Part shown: positions 19,372-28,233 of the stretch, one piece after another
How positions within the stretch are numbered: the first letter of the stretch is position 1
Layout: the number at the start of each line of letters is the position of its first letter
Assembly (NCBI RefSeq): GCF_001427125.1
Contig: NZ_LMGK01000001.1
Location: 446,108 to 510,107, forward strand
DNA: 64,000 bases
Direction of reading: 5' to 3'
DNA from: Pseudomonas sp. Root562
GTDB lineage: Bacteria > Pseudomonadota > Gammaproteobacteria > Pseudomonadales > Pseudomonadaceae
The notes under the pieces: generated by a model
What the model saw: only the letters and a program-made list of their open reading frames with translations
What the model was told of the DNA's origin: nothing
Database searches by the model: none
Made by a program: the position numbers and the translations under genes

Positions 19372-21858
19372 ATGCCTGACCTGCTAGACCGCTACCCGCT
19401 CACGGCGGGCACCTATCACGAACTGCTCGACGGCAGCGGCGCGGTGCGCCCGCATTGGCGTCGATTGTTCGACCAATTGCAGCGCAGCTCTGCAGCGCAA
19501 CTGGTGCAGCGTCAGGCCCTGCTGACCCGGCAGATTCAGGAAAACGGTGTCACCTACAACGTCTACGCCGACCCCAAGGGCGCCGATCGGCCGTGGGAAC
19601 TCGACCTGCTACCCCACGTCATTGCCGCTGACGAGTGGGAGCAATTGTCTGCCGGTATTGCCCAGCGTGCGCGATTGCTCAACGCCGTACTGGCTGATCT
19701 GTATGGCCCGCAGCGACTGATCGCCGAAGGACTGCTGCCGGCCGAACTGGTATTCGGCCACAACAACTTCCTGTGGCCCTGCCAGGGTATCCATCCGCCT
19801 GACGGGGCTTTTTTGCATCTGTATGCGGTGGATCTGGCGCGTACCCCCGATGGCCGTTGGTGGGTCACGGCGGACCGCACTCAAGCGCCGTCGGGTGCCG
19901 GTTATGCACTGGAAAACCGCACGATCGTGTCCCGCGCCTTTCCCGAGTTGTACCGCGATCTGAAAGTGCAGCATCTGGCCGGCTTCTTCCGCACGCTTCA
20001 GGAAACCCTGGCACGCCAGGCGCCGAGTGATGATGGCGCGCCATTGGTGGTGTTGCTGACACCGGGGCGTTTCAACGAAAGCTATTTCGAACACCTGTAC
20101 CTGGCCCGGCAGCTCGGTTATCCGCTGGTGGAGGGCGGCGACCTGACAGTACGCGATGCCACGGTCTATCTGAAAACCCTGAGCGGACTGCGTCGGGTCC
20201 ATGTGGTGATGCGTCGGCTCGACGATGATTTCTGCGACCCACTGGAATTGCGCACTGATTCGGCTCTCGGCGTGCCTGGCTTGCTGGAAGCCGTGCGCCA
20301 GGGGCGTGTGCTGGTGGCCAACGCCCTCGGCAGCGGCGTGCTGGAATCACCGGGATTGTTGGGTTTCCTGCCGAAGATCAATCAGTTCCTGTTTGGCGAA
20401 GAACTGATTCTGCCGTCCATCGCTACCTGGTGGTGCGGTGAAGCGCCGGTACTGGCGCAGGCCCTGGAAAAACTGCCGGAACTGCTGATCAAACCGGCGT
20501 TTCCTTCGCAGAGCTTTGCCCCGGTATTTGGCCGGGACCTGAGTGAAAGCCAGCGTCAGGAGCTGGCCGAACGCATGCAAGCGCGGCCTTACGCCTATGT
20601 CGCGCAAGAACTGGCGCAGTTATCCCAGGCACCGATCTGGCAAGCCGACGGCGGTCAATTGCAACCCCGGGCCATCGGTATGCGTGTGTACGCAGTGGCC
20701 AGCCGCGAAGGCTACCGGGTGCTTCCTGGTGGTTTGACCCGCGTGGCCGCAGAAGCTGACGCTGAGGTGGTGTCGATGCAGCGCGGCGGTGCCAGCAAAG
20801 ACACCTGGGTGCTGGGTGAGCGCCCGCCCAGCGGCGAACAATGGAAGGCCCAGCGCAACATCGGCGTGCACGATCTGGTGCGACGCGATCCCTATCTGCC
20901 ATCGCGGGTAGTGGAGAACCTGTTCTGGTTCGGTCGTTACTGTGAGCGTTGCGACGACAGCGCTCGCCTGTTGCGGATCATGCTCGCACGTTACGTCGAC
21001 GGTGATGATCCGCAGGCCCTGCAAGCGGCGGTCGAGCTTGGCGAAAGGCTGATGCTGTTGCCCGAAGAAGGTGAACTGTCGGAGCGCTTGCTGGCGGCGA
21101 TACTCGGTGACGATTGGCCGTTCAGCCTTCGCTCCAACCTGCAACGCTTGCAATGGGCGGCCTCACAAGTGCGGGGCAAACTTTCACGGGAGAACTGGCA
21201 GGCCCTGGTGGAACTGCAGCGCGAGGCCATTGAGCTCGAAACCGATTCGCCGGATTTTGGCGAGTTGCTGGATTTTCTCAATCGTCTGGTGATGTCATTG
21301 GCGGCACTGTCCGGTTTTGCCCTTGATGACATGACCCGTGACGAAGGCTGGCGCTTCCTGATGATCGGCCGGCGTATCGAGCGTCTGCAATTTCTCAGTG
21401 GCAGCCTGGCGGCATTTCTGCGCGGCGCCGGGGCATTCGATCAAGCAGGTCTGGAGTGGCTGTTGGAGCTGGGCAACAGCAGCATTACCTACCGCTCGCG
21501 GTATCTGGCGGTGGCGCAATTGATCCCGGTGCTCGACCTGTTGCTGCTCGACGAACAAAACCCGCACGCGGTGCTGTTCCAGTTGAAGCTGGTGACCCGC
21601 ACTCTCAAACGGCTGAACGATGACTTTGGCGCACCGCGCGAAGCGGGGCTGCCATTGTTGGTCGATCGATTGGCACGTTTTGATCTGGGCTGCCTGGAGA
21701 ATTCGCTATTTGGCGAGGGCAGCGTACGCGCGGCTCTCGATGGCCTGGCCGATCTGCTGCAAGAGATCGCCGATGCCAGCGGGCAGGTGTCGGATCGTCT
21801 GGCCTTGCGCCATTTCGCTCACGTGGATGACATCAGCCAGCGCACGGTGTCTGTCTGA
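19372..21858 (+). CDS. Circularly permuted ATP-grasp and alpha-E domain fusion protein
   Basis: An 828-aa protein. Residues 1 to about 500 are a CP_ATPgrasp_2 domain (formerly DUF404/DUF407), predicted to catalyse ATP-dependent carboxylate-amine ligation; the segment LVVLLTPGRFNESYFEH and the ATP-grasp lysine/acid region around ELLIKPAFPSQSF are recognisable. From about 504 (RDPYLPSRVVENLFWFGRY) begins an alpha-E (DUF403) helical domain. In many bacteria these domains are separate genes; here they are fused. I prefer ATG 19372 over TTG 19351. It ends in a TGATG overlap with the next gene, so the three genes form one operon. Confidence 0.87.
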   Translation: MPDLLDRYPLTAGTYHELLDGSGAVRPHWRRLFDQLQRSSAAQLVQRQALLTRQIQENGVTYNVYADPKGADRPWELDLLPHVIAADEWEQLSAGIAQRARLLNAVLADLYGPQRLIAEGLLPAELVFGHNNFLWPCQGIHPPDGAFLHLYAVDLARTPDGRWWVTADRTQAPSGAGYALENRTIVSRAFPELYRDLKVQHLAGFFRTLQETLARQAPSDDGAPLVVLLTPGRFNESYFEHLYLARQLGYPLVEGGDLTVRDATVYLKTLSGLRRVHVVMRRLDDDFCDPLELRTDSALGVPGLLEAVRQGRVLVANALGSGVLESPGLLGFLPKINQFLFGEELILPSIATWWCGEAPVLAQALEKLPELLIKPAFPSQSFAPVFGRDLSESQRQELAERMQARPYAYVAQELAQLSQAPIWQADGGQLQPRAIGMRVYAVASREGYRVLPGGLTRVAAEADAEVVSMQRGGASKDTWVLGERPPSGEQWKAQRNIGVHDLVRRDPYLPSRVVENLFWFGRYCERCDDSARLLRIMLARYVDGDDPQALQAAVELGERLMLLPEEGELSERLLAAILGDDWPFSLRSNLQRLQWAASQVRGKLSRENWQALVELQREAIELETDSPDFGELLDFLNRLVMSLAALSGFALDDMTRDEGWRFLMIGRRIERLQFLSGSLAAFLRGAGAFDQAGLEWLLELGNSSITYRSRYLAVAQLIPVLDLLLLDEQNPHAVLFQLKLVTRTLKRLNDDFGAPREAGLPLLVDRLARFDLGCLENSLFGEGSVRAALDGLADLLQEIADASGQVSDRLALRHFAHVDDISQRTVSV

Positions 21859-22748
21859 TGAGCGCTCACTATCAGATTTTCCACGACACCCATTATCACT
21901 ATGACAGCCCGGTGTCCCTGGCGCAGCAGCTGGCCCATTTGTGGCCAAGGTCATGTGCGTGGCAGCGCTGCACGGATCAGCAATTGCAGATCAGTCCGGA
22001 GCCAACCTCACGGCGTGATGAGCTGGACGTGTTCGGCAATCCGCTGACCCGGCTGGCGTTCGAGCGGCCTCATGATGAACTGTTGGTCAATGCCAGCCTG
22101 ACGATCGAAGTGCTGCCCCGGCCCGCGCCGGATTTCAATGTTTCACCTGCATGGGAGGACACCCGCAGTGCGCTGACCTACAGCAGCCAGCCGCTGTCGT
22201 CTGACGTGCTCGAGGCCTGCCGTTACCGTTTCGAATCACCTTATGTGCATTTGAAGCGCAACTTCGTCGAGTTTTCCGCGAGTTGCTTCCCGCCAGGGCG
22301 GCCGCTGTTGCTCGGCGTTCAGGCCTTGATGGAGAAGATCTTCAGCGAGTTCACTTTCGACTCCGAGGCGACCCAGGTGGCGACGCCGCTGGTGGAAGTG
22401 CTGGAGCGTCGGCGCGGGGTCTGTCAGGACTTCGCGCATTTGATGCTTGCGTGCGTACGCTCCCGGGGCCTGGCCGCTCGTTACGTCAGTGGCTACCTGC
22501 TGACCCAGCCGCCACCCGGCCAGCCGCGCTTGATCGGTGCGGATGCATCCCATGCCTGGGTGTCGGTATTTTGTCCGTTGCTCGGCTGGGTGGATTTCGA
22601 TCCGACCAACAATGTGCAACCGGCGCTGGAGCACATCATGCTGGCATGGGGGCGGGACTTTTCTGATGTATCGCCGTTGCGGGGGGTGATTCTGGGCGGT
22701 GGCAATCATGACCCGGAAGTTCGGGTCACCGTGATGCCACTTAATTAA
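21858..22748 (+). CDS. Transglutaminase-like cysteine protease family protein
   Basis: A 296-aa protein with a transglutaminase N-domain (about 1-90, starting SAHYQIFHDTHYHYD) and a transglutaminase core. Cys189 (RRGVCQDFAHLM), His232 (DASHAWVSVF) and the aspartate of WVDFDPTNN form the expected triad. There is no signal peptide, so action in the cytoplasm is likely. Such proteins cleave or transfer amide bonds. Translation is coupled to the upstream ATP-grasp gene (ATG at 21858 overlaps its TGA). It is shorter than and distinct from the first transglutaminase at 16008, although both share the N-domain, suggesting different partners in one pathway. Confidence 0.88.
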   Translation: MSAHYQIFHDTHYHYDSPVSLAQQLAHLWPRSCAWQRCTDQQLQISPEPTSRRDELDVFGNPLTRLAFERPHDELLVNASLTIEVLPRPAPDFNVSPAWEDTRSALTYSSQPLSSDVLEACRYRFESPYVHLKRNFVEFSASCFPPGRPLLLGVQALMEKIFSEFTFDSEATQVATPLVEVLERRRGVCQDFAHLMLACVRSRGLAARYVSGYLLTQPPPGQPRLIGADASHAWVSVFCPLLGWVDFDPTNNVQPALEHIMLAWGRDFSDVSPLRGVILGGGNHDPEVRVTVMPLN

Positions 22749-22758
22749 CGCCAGCCAT

Positions 22759-22873
22759 TGTAGGAGCGAGCCTGTCGAATCGTCGCACCGTCGCGATGGT
22801 CGTCAACGATAACGCGGGAAGCCTGACACTCCTCGGCGCTCTCAGGTTCATCGCGAGCAGGCTCGCTCCTACA
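22759..22873. repeat. Imperfect REP pair (TGTAGGAGCGAGCCTG type)
   Basis: The right unit (TCATCGCGAGCAGGCTCGCTCCTACA) is intact; the left one is interrupted after GAGCCTG. It lies at the end of the transglutaminase operon and before a convergent gene. Confidence 0.75.
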
Positions 22874-22925
22874 ACCCTGGACACAGATCCGATGGGCCTG
22901 ATCAGATCGTCCGGCCCTGAGGGTC

Positions 22926-23105
22926 TCAGGCGTCGGGCGCCTGATCTTTCGGTGCATCAACATCATCTTCTGCTGCCACTTCACCATCAGGGTTCAGTGC
23001 AGCTTCTTCAGCTGTTGCTTTCTTGCGCTGAAGCTTTTCCTCTTTCTTCTGCTCCTTGGCCAAGTCACGCTGACGTTTAGCGAAGGAATAATTGGGTTTA
23101 GCCAT
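22926..23105 (-). CDS. Small charged protein, unknown function
   Basis: A 59-aa protein. The first half is strongly basic and helical (MAKPNYSFAKRQRDLAKEQ, then KKEEK and LQRKK); the second is acidic (EVAAEDDVDAPKDQ). I start at ATG 23105 because AGAGGAT lies 8 nt before it; a longer reading frame has no ribosome binding site. It follows the LOG-family gene by 68 bp on the same strand, so it may be cotranscribed. The N-terminal motif is common in short pseudomonad hypothetical proteins; I cannot assign a role. Confidence 0.7.
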   Translation of the reverse strand: MAKPNYSFAKRQRDLAKEQKKEEKLQRKKATAEEAALNPDGEVAAEDDVDAPKDQAPDA

Positions 23106-23173
23106 GGGCGATCCTCTGGGGTCGAAGGTGAGGTTGAGCGGCGCGTATTCTGCCCTGTATCGGTGCCGAGTCG

Positions 23174-23761
23174 TTAGTCGGGTTTTTGCTCGACCCACTT
23201 CGGCAGTACGCTCGGCTGCCAGCTATCGAGCGCATCGAGCAGCGTTTGCGGCGATTCGCTCACCTGCAGCATGTCACGGTGTGGCGCTCGAACGAAGCCT
23301 TCGCCGACGATGTGATCAAGAAAACCGGTGAGTTTGCTGTAGAAACCGTTCACTTCCAGCAAACCGAGCGGTTTGCCGTGGTAGCCGAGCTGGCCCCAGG
23401 TCCAGACTTCGAACAGCTCCTCCAGGGTACCGAGACCGCCGGGCAGGGCGATGAAGGCATCGCTGAGTTCCGCCATTCGCGCCTTGCGTGCATGCATGCC
23501 GTCCACTACTTCCAGACGAGTCAGGCCACTATGGCCGATTTCCTTGTCCTTGAGGCTTTGCGGAATGATGCCGATGACTTCGCCACCGGCGGTCAGCGCG
23601 GCGTCGGCCACAATACCCATCAAGCCCACGGCGCCGCCGCCATAGACCAGGGTCAACTTGCGCTCGGCCAGGGCTTGGCCCAAGGCAACAGCCGCTTCTC
23701 GATAAGCGGGGTCAGTGCCGGTGCTGGCACCACAAAATACACAGACGGATGCTAAAGACAT
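23174..23761 (-). CDS. LOG-family protein (nucleoside 5'-monophosphate phosphoribohydrolase)
   Basis: A 195-aa Rossmann-like protein of the LOG/TIGR00730 family, which removes the base from nucleoside 5'-monophosphates, including cytokinin ribotides. GGGAVGLMG (about 41-49) and the catalytic [12 protein letters not shown] (about 107-118, family motif PGGxGTxxE) are both present, and an upstream R is retained ([14 protein letters not shown]). Start ATG 23761, [11 protein letters not shown], is typical. Whether it supplies cytokinin to plants or only recycles nucleotides cannot be told from sequence. Confidence 0.9.
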   Translation of the reverse strand: MSLASVCVFCGASTGTDPAYREAAVALGQALAERKLTLVYGGGAVGLMGIVADAALTAGGEVIGIIPQSLKDKEIGHSGLTRLEVVDGMHARKARMAELSDAFIALPGGLGTLEELFEVWTWGQLGYHGKPLGLLEVNGFYSKLTGFLDHIVGEGFVRAPHRDMLQVSESPQTLLDALDSWQPSVLPKWVEQKPD

Positions 23762-23821
23762 GCCTTACTCCAGGGTCGATCAGGGCCACAGAGTAAAGGC
23801 AGGCGCTGCGCGCTCCAAGGG

Positions 23822-23911
23822 CTAAACTTCCCGTTCGGGCGTTTCATGGGTGCCGCTGGCACCACAGGCGTAGGCGGCGAGCAGGCTGCACAACAGGCTA
23901 TTGAGGGACAT
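23822..23911 (-). CDS. Possible 29-aa small protein upstream of the LOG gene
   Basis: An ATG-to-TAG frame of 29 codons (MSLNSLLCSLLAAYACGASG followed by THETPEREV). It starts with a hydrophobic, cysteine-containing segment and has CGGAGCG 7 nt before the ATG. It lies 60 bp upstream of the LOG start on the same strand and begins with the same MSL as that gene. It could be a tiny membrane peptide or a leader peptide. Support is start, ribosome site and composition only. Confidence 0.45.
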   Translation of the reverse strand: MSLNSLLCSLLAAYACGASGTHETPEREV

Positions 23912-24019
23912 GACAGACGCTCCGTTGATTGAATGACGGTCTGATCATAGGGCCGGGCCAGACGCTTGGCTGGTAGATTCTTTCGATAGGTTTCATAGCC
24001 CGAAAGTTGTATACAATTT

Positions 24020-24033
24020 TTGATTCAAGTCAT
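24020..24033 (+). promoter_or_regulatory. Degenerate Anr/FNR-like site upstream of azurin
   Basis: TTGAT-TCAA-GTCAT has a perfect left half-site (TTGAT) and a right half matching 3 of 5 of ATCAA. Azurin genes are Anr-controlled in P. aeruginosa, which makes this position (73 bp before the start codon) worth noting, but the right half is poor. Confidence 0.3.
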
Positions 24034-24105
24034 ATGAACTTGCGAAGTTTTCAGGCAGTCTTCTGTTCACTCGCATTTTCGTTAACCCTGCCTTGGAGAT
24101 TCACC

Positions 24106-24552
24106 ATGTTTGCCAAACTTGTTGCGGTATCCCTGTTGACACTGGCCAGCAGCCAATTGATGGCTGCCGAGTGCAAAGTCACCGTTGACTCCACTGACCA
24201 AATGTCCTTCAACACCAAGGCCATTGAGATCGACAAGAGCTGCAAGACCTTCACCGTCGAACTGACCCATTCCGGCAGCTTGCCGAAAAACGTCATGGGC
24301 CATAACTGGGTGCTGAGTAAAGAAGCCGACATGCAGCCGATCGCCACCGACGGCTTGAGCGCCGGCATCGACAAGCAGTACCTGAAGGAAGGCGATACCC
24401 GGGTTATCGCCCACACCAAGATCATCGGCGCCAAGGAAACCGATTCGGTGACCTTCGACGTGTCGAAGCTTGATGCCAACGAAAAATACGGTTTCTTCTG
24501 CTCGTTCCCGGGCCACATCTCGATGATGAAAGGCACTGTGACCCTGAAGTAA
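24106..24552 (+). CDS. azu: Azurin (type 1 blue copper protein)
   Basis: A periplasmic electron carrier of 148 aa. A 20-residue signal peptide ending MAA is followed by the mature N-terminus [13 protein letters not shown]. Copper ligands are in place: His46 in GHNWV, and Cys112, His117 and Met121 in [14 protein letters not shown]. The Cys3-Cys26 pair is also present (ECK and KSCKTF). I start at ATG 24106 with TTGGAGA upstream; the frame continues 33 codons further upstream without a ribosome site. It is convergent with nadE, separated by two hairpin terminators. Confidence 0.95.
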   Translation: MFAKLVAVSLLTLASSQLMAAECKVTVDSTDQMSFNTKAIEIDKSCKTFTVELTHSGSLPKNVMGHNWVLSKEADMQPIATDGLSAGIDKQYLKEGDTRVIAHTKIIGAKETDSVTFDVSKLDANEKYGFFCSFPGHISMMKGTVTLK

Positions 24553-24570
24553 GCAGGTTCACCGCGTGAT

Positions 24571-24601
24571 GATCGTTCCCACGCAGAGCATGGGAACGAT
24601 C
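24571..24601. repeat. Internally deleted GATCGTTCCCACGC element
   Basis: Only the outer ends of the palindromic element remain, joined as GATCGTTCCCACGC + AGAGCATGGGAACGATC. The full copy 120 bp downstream (24691-24797) ends in the identical AGAGCATGGGAACGATC, so this is the same element after loss of its 76-bp middle. Confidence 0.8.
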
Positions 24602-24605
24602 AGCG

Positions 24606-24647
24606 CAAAAAAGCCCGCTGAAGCTCAACACTTCAGCGGGCTTTTTC
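24606..24647. terminator. Bidirectional terminator after azurin
   Basis: AAAAAAGCCCGCTGAAG...CTTCAGCGGGCTTTTT is a perfect stem with A/T tracts on both sides. It ends azu. It is one of two copies, 196 bp apart. Confidence 0.9.
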
Positions 24648-24659
24648 ATTCACTCATCC

Positions 24660-24687
24660 CTCAAGGCGCAAACGGCATCACACGTTT
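24660..24687 (-). pseudogene. Duplicated 3' fragment of nadE
   Basis: Read on the minus strand this encodes KRVMPFAP and TGA, identical in protein to the real nadE end at 24857-24883 with two or three silent base changes. It has no upstream coding sequence. It is a by-product of the local duplication. Confidence 0.75.
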
Positions 24688-24690
24688 CAT

Positions 24691-24797
24691 GATCGTTCCC
24701 ACGCTCCGCGTGGGAATGCCTCCTGTGACGTTCTGCGTCACGCTTTGGGACGCGGAGCGTCCCGGCCTGCATTCCCACGCAGAGCATGGGAACGATC
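24691..24797. repeat. Palindromic GATCGTTCCCACGC element, 107-bp copy
   Basis: Complete element with ends GATCGTTCCCACGCTCCGCG and its inverted partner, and inner GACG...CGTC arms. It sits between the two copies of the azu/nadE terminator. Confidence 0.85.
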
Positions 24798-24801
24798 AGC
24801 G

Positions 24802-24843
24802 CAAAAAAGCCCGCTGAAGCTCATCACTTCAGCGGGCTTTTTC
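24802..24843. terminator. Bidirectional terminator after nadE
   Basis: Same hairpin as 24606-24647 with two loop differences. On the minus strand it follows the nadE stop by about 14 bp. Confidence 0.9.
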
Positions 24844-24856
24844 ATTCAATCACCCT

Positions 24857-25684
24857 TCAAGGCGCAAACGGCATTACCCGTTTGTGGTGCGTCTTGTTGA
24901 AGGTGTCGACGATGATCTTGAACGCTTCTTCGCGCACCGGATTGCCATGCAGGAAGGCATCGATCTCGGCATAGGTCACACCGTGGGAGGCTTCGTCCGG
25001 TTTGCCCGGTGACAGGTCTTCGAGGTCGGCTGTCGGGACTTTTTCCACCAGTGATTCCGGGGCGCCGAAGCTGCGGGCAATCGCCCGGACCTGGTTTTTC
25101 ACCAACCCGCTCAGCGGTGCGAGGTCGCAAGCGCCATCGCCGAACTTGGTGAAGAAGCCCATCACAGCTTCCGCTGCGTGGTCGGTGCCGATCACCAGGC
25201 CGTGGGCCGCACCGGCGATGGTGTACTGGGCGACCATGCGCATCCGCGCCTTGGTGTTGCCCAGCACGAAATCCACCGAGACTGCGTGCTTGCCTTCAAA
25301 GGCCGCCACTTCATTGGCCAGGGATTTGACCGCCGGGCCGATATTCACGGTGTGGCGCTCGTCCGGCTTGATGAAGTCCACCGACGCCTGGGCGTCGTGT
25401 TCATCGAACTGGGTTTCGTATGGCAGGCGCACGGCGATGAACTTGTAGTTGCCGTCACCGGTACGCTGGCGCAGTTCTCGCATGGCACGCTGGGCCAGCA
25501 AGCCCGCGGTCAGGGAGTCGACCCCGCCACTGATGCCCAGCACCAGCGTCTTGAGCCCGGAATTGATCAGGCAATCCTGAATGAAGGTGATCCGTCGGGC
25601 GACTTCTGCCTCGAGGGCGGCGTCATCGGCGAACGGCGGTTGAACCTTGAGCTGCTCAGCAATCTCACGCTGTACGGCTTGCAT
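24857..25684 (-). CDS. nadE: NH3-dependent NAD+ synthetase
   Basis: A 275-aa adenine nucleotide alpha-hydrolase fold enzyme that amidates deamido-NAD with ammonia in the last step of NAD synthesis. The ATP pyrophosphatase loop is SGGVDS at 52-57. There is no N-terminal nitrilase domain, so it uses free ammonia rather than glutamine. Start ATG 25684 has AAGGAG upstream and lies only 4 bp after the pncB stop, so the two salvage genes are one operon. Its 3' end and terminator have been duplicated downstream. Confidence 0.95.
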   Translation of the reverse strand: MQAVQREIAEQLKVQPPFADDAALEAEVARRITFIQDCLINSGLKTLVLGISGGVDSLTAGLLAQRAMRELRQRTGDGNYKFIAVRLPYETQFDEHDAQASVDFIKPDERHTVNIGPAVKSLANEVAAFEGKHAVSVDFVLGNTKARMRMVAQYTIAGAAHGLVIGTDHAAEAVMGFFTKFGDGACDLAPLSGLVKNQVRAIARSFGAPESLVEKVPTADLEDLSPGKPDEASHGVTYAEIDAFLHGNPVREEAFKIIVDTFNKTHHKRVMPFAP

Positions 25685-25688
25685 GAAT

Positions 25689-26912
25689 TCACTCCTTGCT
25701 AGATAGACTGGATAAGGCAGGAACCTGGAAAACGTGTCGCAAATAAGCGACGAAATTCGGGTCTTTACAGTGAGTCTTGCCTGGCTCGTCGGAGATCTTC
25801 GCCACCGGCTGGCCGTTGCAGGCGGTCATTTTAAGCACGATGCTCATCGGTTCGACACCCGGAATGTCACAGGTCAGGTTGGTGCCGATGCCGAAGCTCA
25901 CATTGATCCGACCACGTAGCGCCCGGAATATCTCCAGGGACTTGGGCAGTGTCAGACTGTCGGAGAAGGTCAGCGTCTTGCTCATGGGGTCGATGCCGAG
26001 CTTGTGATAGTGGGCGATGGCCTTTTCTGCCCACAGCACCGGGTCGCCCGAATCGTGGCGCAACCCGTCGAACAGTTTGGCGAAGAACAGATCGAAATCG
26101 CCGAGGAAGGCATCCATGGTGATGCAGTCGGTCAGCGCGATGCCCAACAGGCCCCGGTATTCGCGGACCCAGCAATCAAGGGCGGCAATCTGGCTGTCGA
26201 TCAGCCGTGGGCCGAGTTGCTGGTGAGCCATGATCCATTCGTGGGCCATGGTACCCAGCGGTTTCATGTCCAGTTCCCGCGACAGGTGCACGTTGCTGGT
26301 GCCGACGAAACGGCCGGGAAAGTCGTGCTTGAGTACATTCACCACTTCTTCCTGCACGCGGTACGAGAAGCGTCGACGCGTGCCGAAATCGGCGACCTGC
26401 AGCTCCGACAGTTCGTCGCTGTCGGCGTTGGCCGTCAGCCAGTCGAACTTGCGATACAGCTGCTCGCGTGCCTGTTCGAGAACGATTTCACGGTATCGGT
26501 AGCGATTGCGTACTTCGCTGACGATCGCCAGCAAAGGTACTTCGAACAAAATCACATGCAGCCACGGGCCGCGCAGGCGGATGAACAGTTCGCCATTTTC
26601 GATGCCGGTGTGGATGTAGCGCAGGTTGAACCGAAACAGCCCGAGAAAGCGCAGGAAGTCTGGCTTCAGGAAGCTGATGCGCTCCAGGAAGCTCAGCTGA
26701 TCGGCGCTCAGGCTCAATTCCGACAAACGCTCGACCTGGTAGCGAATCTCCGCCAGATACGGGCGTAGGTCCTCGCTGTTACGGCAACGAAACTCCCATT
26801 CGACTTCGACGTTCGGGTAGTTGTGCAGCACCGCCTGCATCATCGTCAGTTTGTAGAAGTCGGTGTCGAGCAGGTTCTGCACGATGCGATCGGCAAACAC
26901 GCTCTCGCTCAT
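25689..26912 (-). CDS. pncB: Nicotinate phosphoribosyltransferase
   Basis: A 407-aa enzyme that converts nicotinate and PRPP to nicotinate mononucleotide with ATP hydrolysis, feeding NadE through Nad[17 protein letters not shown] at the N-terminus and [13 protein letters not shown], containing the phosphorylated histidine, are family hallmarks. I start at ATG 26912 ([10 protein letters not shown]) because TGGAGATT is 7-10 nt upstream; ATG 26930 would add six residues without a ribosome site. Heads the pncB-nadE operon. Confidence 0.95.
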   Translation of the reverse strand: MSESVFADRIVQNLLDTDFYKLTMMQAVLHNYPNVEVEWEFRCRNSEDLRPYLAEIRYQVERLSELSLSADQLSFLERISFLKPDFLRFLGLFRFNLRYIHTGIENGELFIRLRGPWLHVILFEVPLLAIVSEVRNRYRYREIVLEQAREQLYRKFDWLTANADSDELSELQVADFGTRRRFSYRVQEEVVNVLKHDFPGRFVGTSNVHLSRELDMKPLGTMAHEWIMAHQQLGPRLIDSQIAALDCWVREYRGLLGIALTDCITMDAFLGDFDLFFAKLFDGLRHDSGDPVLWAEKAIAHYHKLGIDPMSKTLTFSDSLTLPKSLEIFRALRGRINVSFGIGTNLTCDIPGVEPMSIVLKMTACNGQPVAKISDEPGKTHCKDPNFVAYLRHVFQVPALSSLSSKE

Positions 26913-27014
26913 AACGGGAATCTCCAGCATTGAATAGAGCTAGTGGCGCATAACGGTGGTGGGGATTGCCAGCAATTTTTTAAACCGCAGCGGATCCCGG
27001 CAGTTATGGGCTTT

Positions 27015-27130
27015 TGTGGCGAGGGGGCTTGCCCCCGTCCGGCTGCGCAGCAGTCGCAATAGCTTCGGCTTCGAAGTTGCAAGTTTTGGGGTTGCTGCGT
27101 AACCCAGCGGGGGCAAGCCCCCTCGCCACA
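27015..27130. repeat. REP inverted pair (GTGGCGAGGGGGCTTGCCCCCG type)
   Basis: A GGGGGC-TT-GCCCCC variant of the 5006 and 13114 pairs, with inner GCTGCGCAGCAG. It lies between pncB and the convergent end of the LysR gene. Confidence 0.85.
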
Positions 27131-27145
27131 GGGAAGTGCAAGACG

Positions 27146-28057
27146 TTAAAGCTGCGCTGCATCCGGGCTATCAACCTGCTCCAGCATCCACTTCACGAAA
27201 TCCCGCACCTTGGGCACTTCCGCCGAGTGTTCCGGATACGCCAGGTAATAGGCGTCGGTGCTGGGCATTGCATGCTGCCATGGAATGACCAGCTTGCCGT
27301 CTGCCAGTTCCTCTTCCACCAGAAAGCGCGGCAGCAATGCGACGCCACAGCCGACTTGAGCGGCGCGGATGCACATATAAAAGGTTTCGAAGCGCGGGCC
27401 GTGGTAGCTGTGTTCGGTGTGGTAGCCCTGACTGTCGAACCAGTCATGCCACGCCTGAGGCCTGGAGGCGTTTTGCAGCAGGACCAGGTCGGTGAGTTGC
27501 GTCGGGTCGGTAAACGGTACCTCCGGCAGGCTGCCGGGAGCACACACAGGCACCAACTCTTCGCTGAACAGCTTCAGGCATTCGGTACCGGGGCGTGACC
27601 CCTGGCCGAAGTAGAACGCCAGATCGCTGCGACCCTGCAGCAAGTCGTCGGCTTCCTGTTCGTTGCACAGGTCCAGATGGATCGACGGATGACGCAGCCG
27701 CCAGCCTTTGAGGCGTGGGACCAGCCAGCGCGCGCCGAAGGTCGACGGTGTCGAGACGCGCAGGACTTCGGTTTCGCCGCCGTAGGAACGCAAGTAATGC
27801 GTCGACATCTCGACCTGCGTGAGGATTTTCCGTACTTCCACCAGATACAGATCGCCCGCCGGGGTCATTTGCAGGCGTCGACGCACCCGGCGAAACAACA
27901 GGTGCTGCAATAGCTCTTCCAGTTGTGCCACCTGCTTGCTGACGGCGCTCTGGGTCAGGTTCAATTCTTCGGCAGCCCGGGTAAAGCTCAAATGCCGGGT
28001 CACGGCTTCGAAACACTGCAGGGCAGCGATCGATGGCAAATAGCGTTTGTTCAGCAT
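27146..28057 (-). CDS. LysR-family regulator, probably of the adjacent ama genes
   Basis: A 303-aa DNA-binding regulator. Winged HTH at about 5-64 (IAALQCFEAVTRHLSFTRAA, LTQSAVSKQVAQLE), then a substrate-binding co-inducer domain of GcvA-like type. I start at ATG 28057 (MLNKRYLPS) with AAAGGA upstream; an in-frame extension is unsupported. It is divergent from the amaB-type gene with 176 bp between starts, the classic layout for LysR control. A LysR gene holds the same place beside amaB/amaA in P. putida. The inducer is inferred to be a lysine-pathway intermediate. Confidence 0.85.
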   Translation of the reverse strand: MLNKRYLPSIAALQCFEAVTRHLSFTRAAEELNLTQSAVSKQVAQLEELLQHLLFRRVRRRLQMTPAGDLYLVEVRKILTQVEMSTHYLRSYGGETEVLRVSTPSTFGARWLVPRLKGWRLRHPSIHLDLCNEQEADDLLQGRSDLAFYFGQGSRPGTECLKLFSEELVPVCAPGSLPEVPFTDPTQLTDLVLLQNASRPQAWHDWFDSQGYHTEHSYHGPRFETFYMCIRAAQVGCGVALLPRFLVEEELADGKLVIPWQHAMPSTDAYYLAYPEHSAEVPKVRDFVKWMLEQVDSPDAAQL

Positions 28058-28233
28058 GGGCGGTCCTTTTGTTCTTGTTTCTTTATTGCCAGCAATGCAC
28101 AGCATGAATAAACGGAATGATATCTCTCTTAATGGTCGTTTGTTGAGTAACCTGCGTGGCGCTAAAACTACAGGTCTGATCAGTCGTGTTGCTGCGACTG
28201 CACCCGTTCCGTTTTTTGCTTGAGGAGTGACCC

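Larger units (their letters stand above)
24576..24883. repeat. 196-bp-spaced duplication carrying the nadE 3' tail and terminator
   Basis: Positions 24576-24687 and 24772-24883 are near-identical 112-bp copies at a constant offset of 196. Each contains the element end, the AGCCCGCTGAAG hairpin and the last eight nadE codons with stop (KRVMPFAP). Only the second copy is attached to the functional nadE. Confidence 0.9.
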
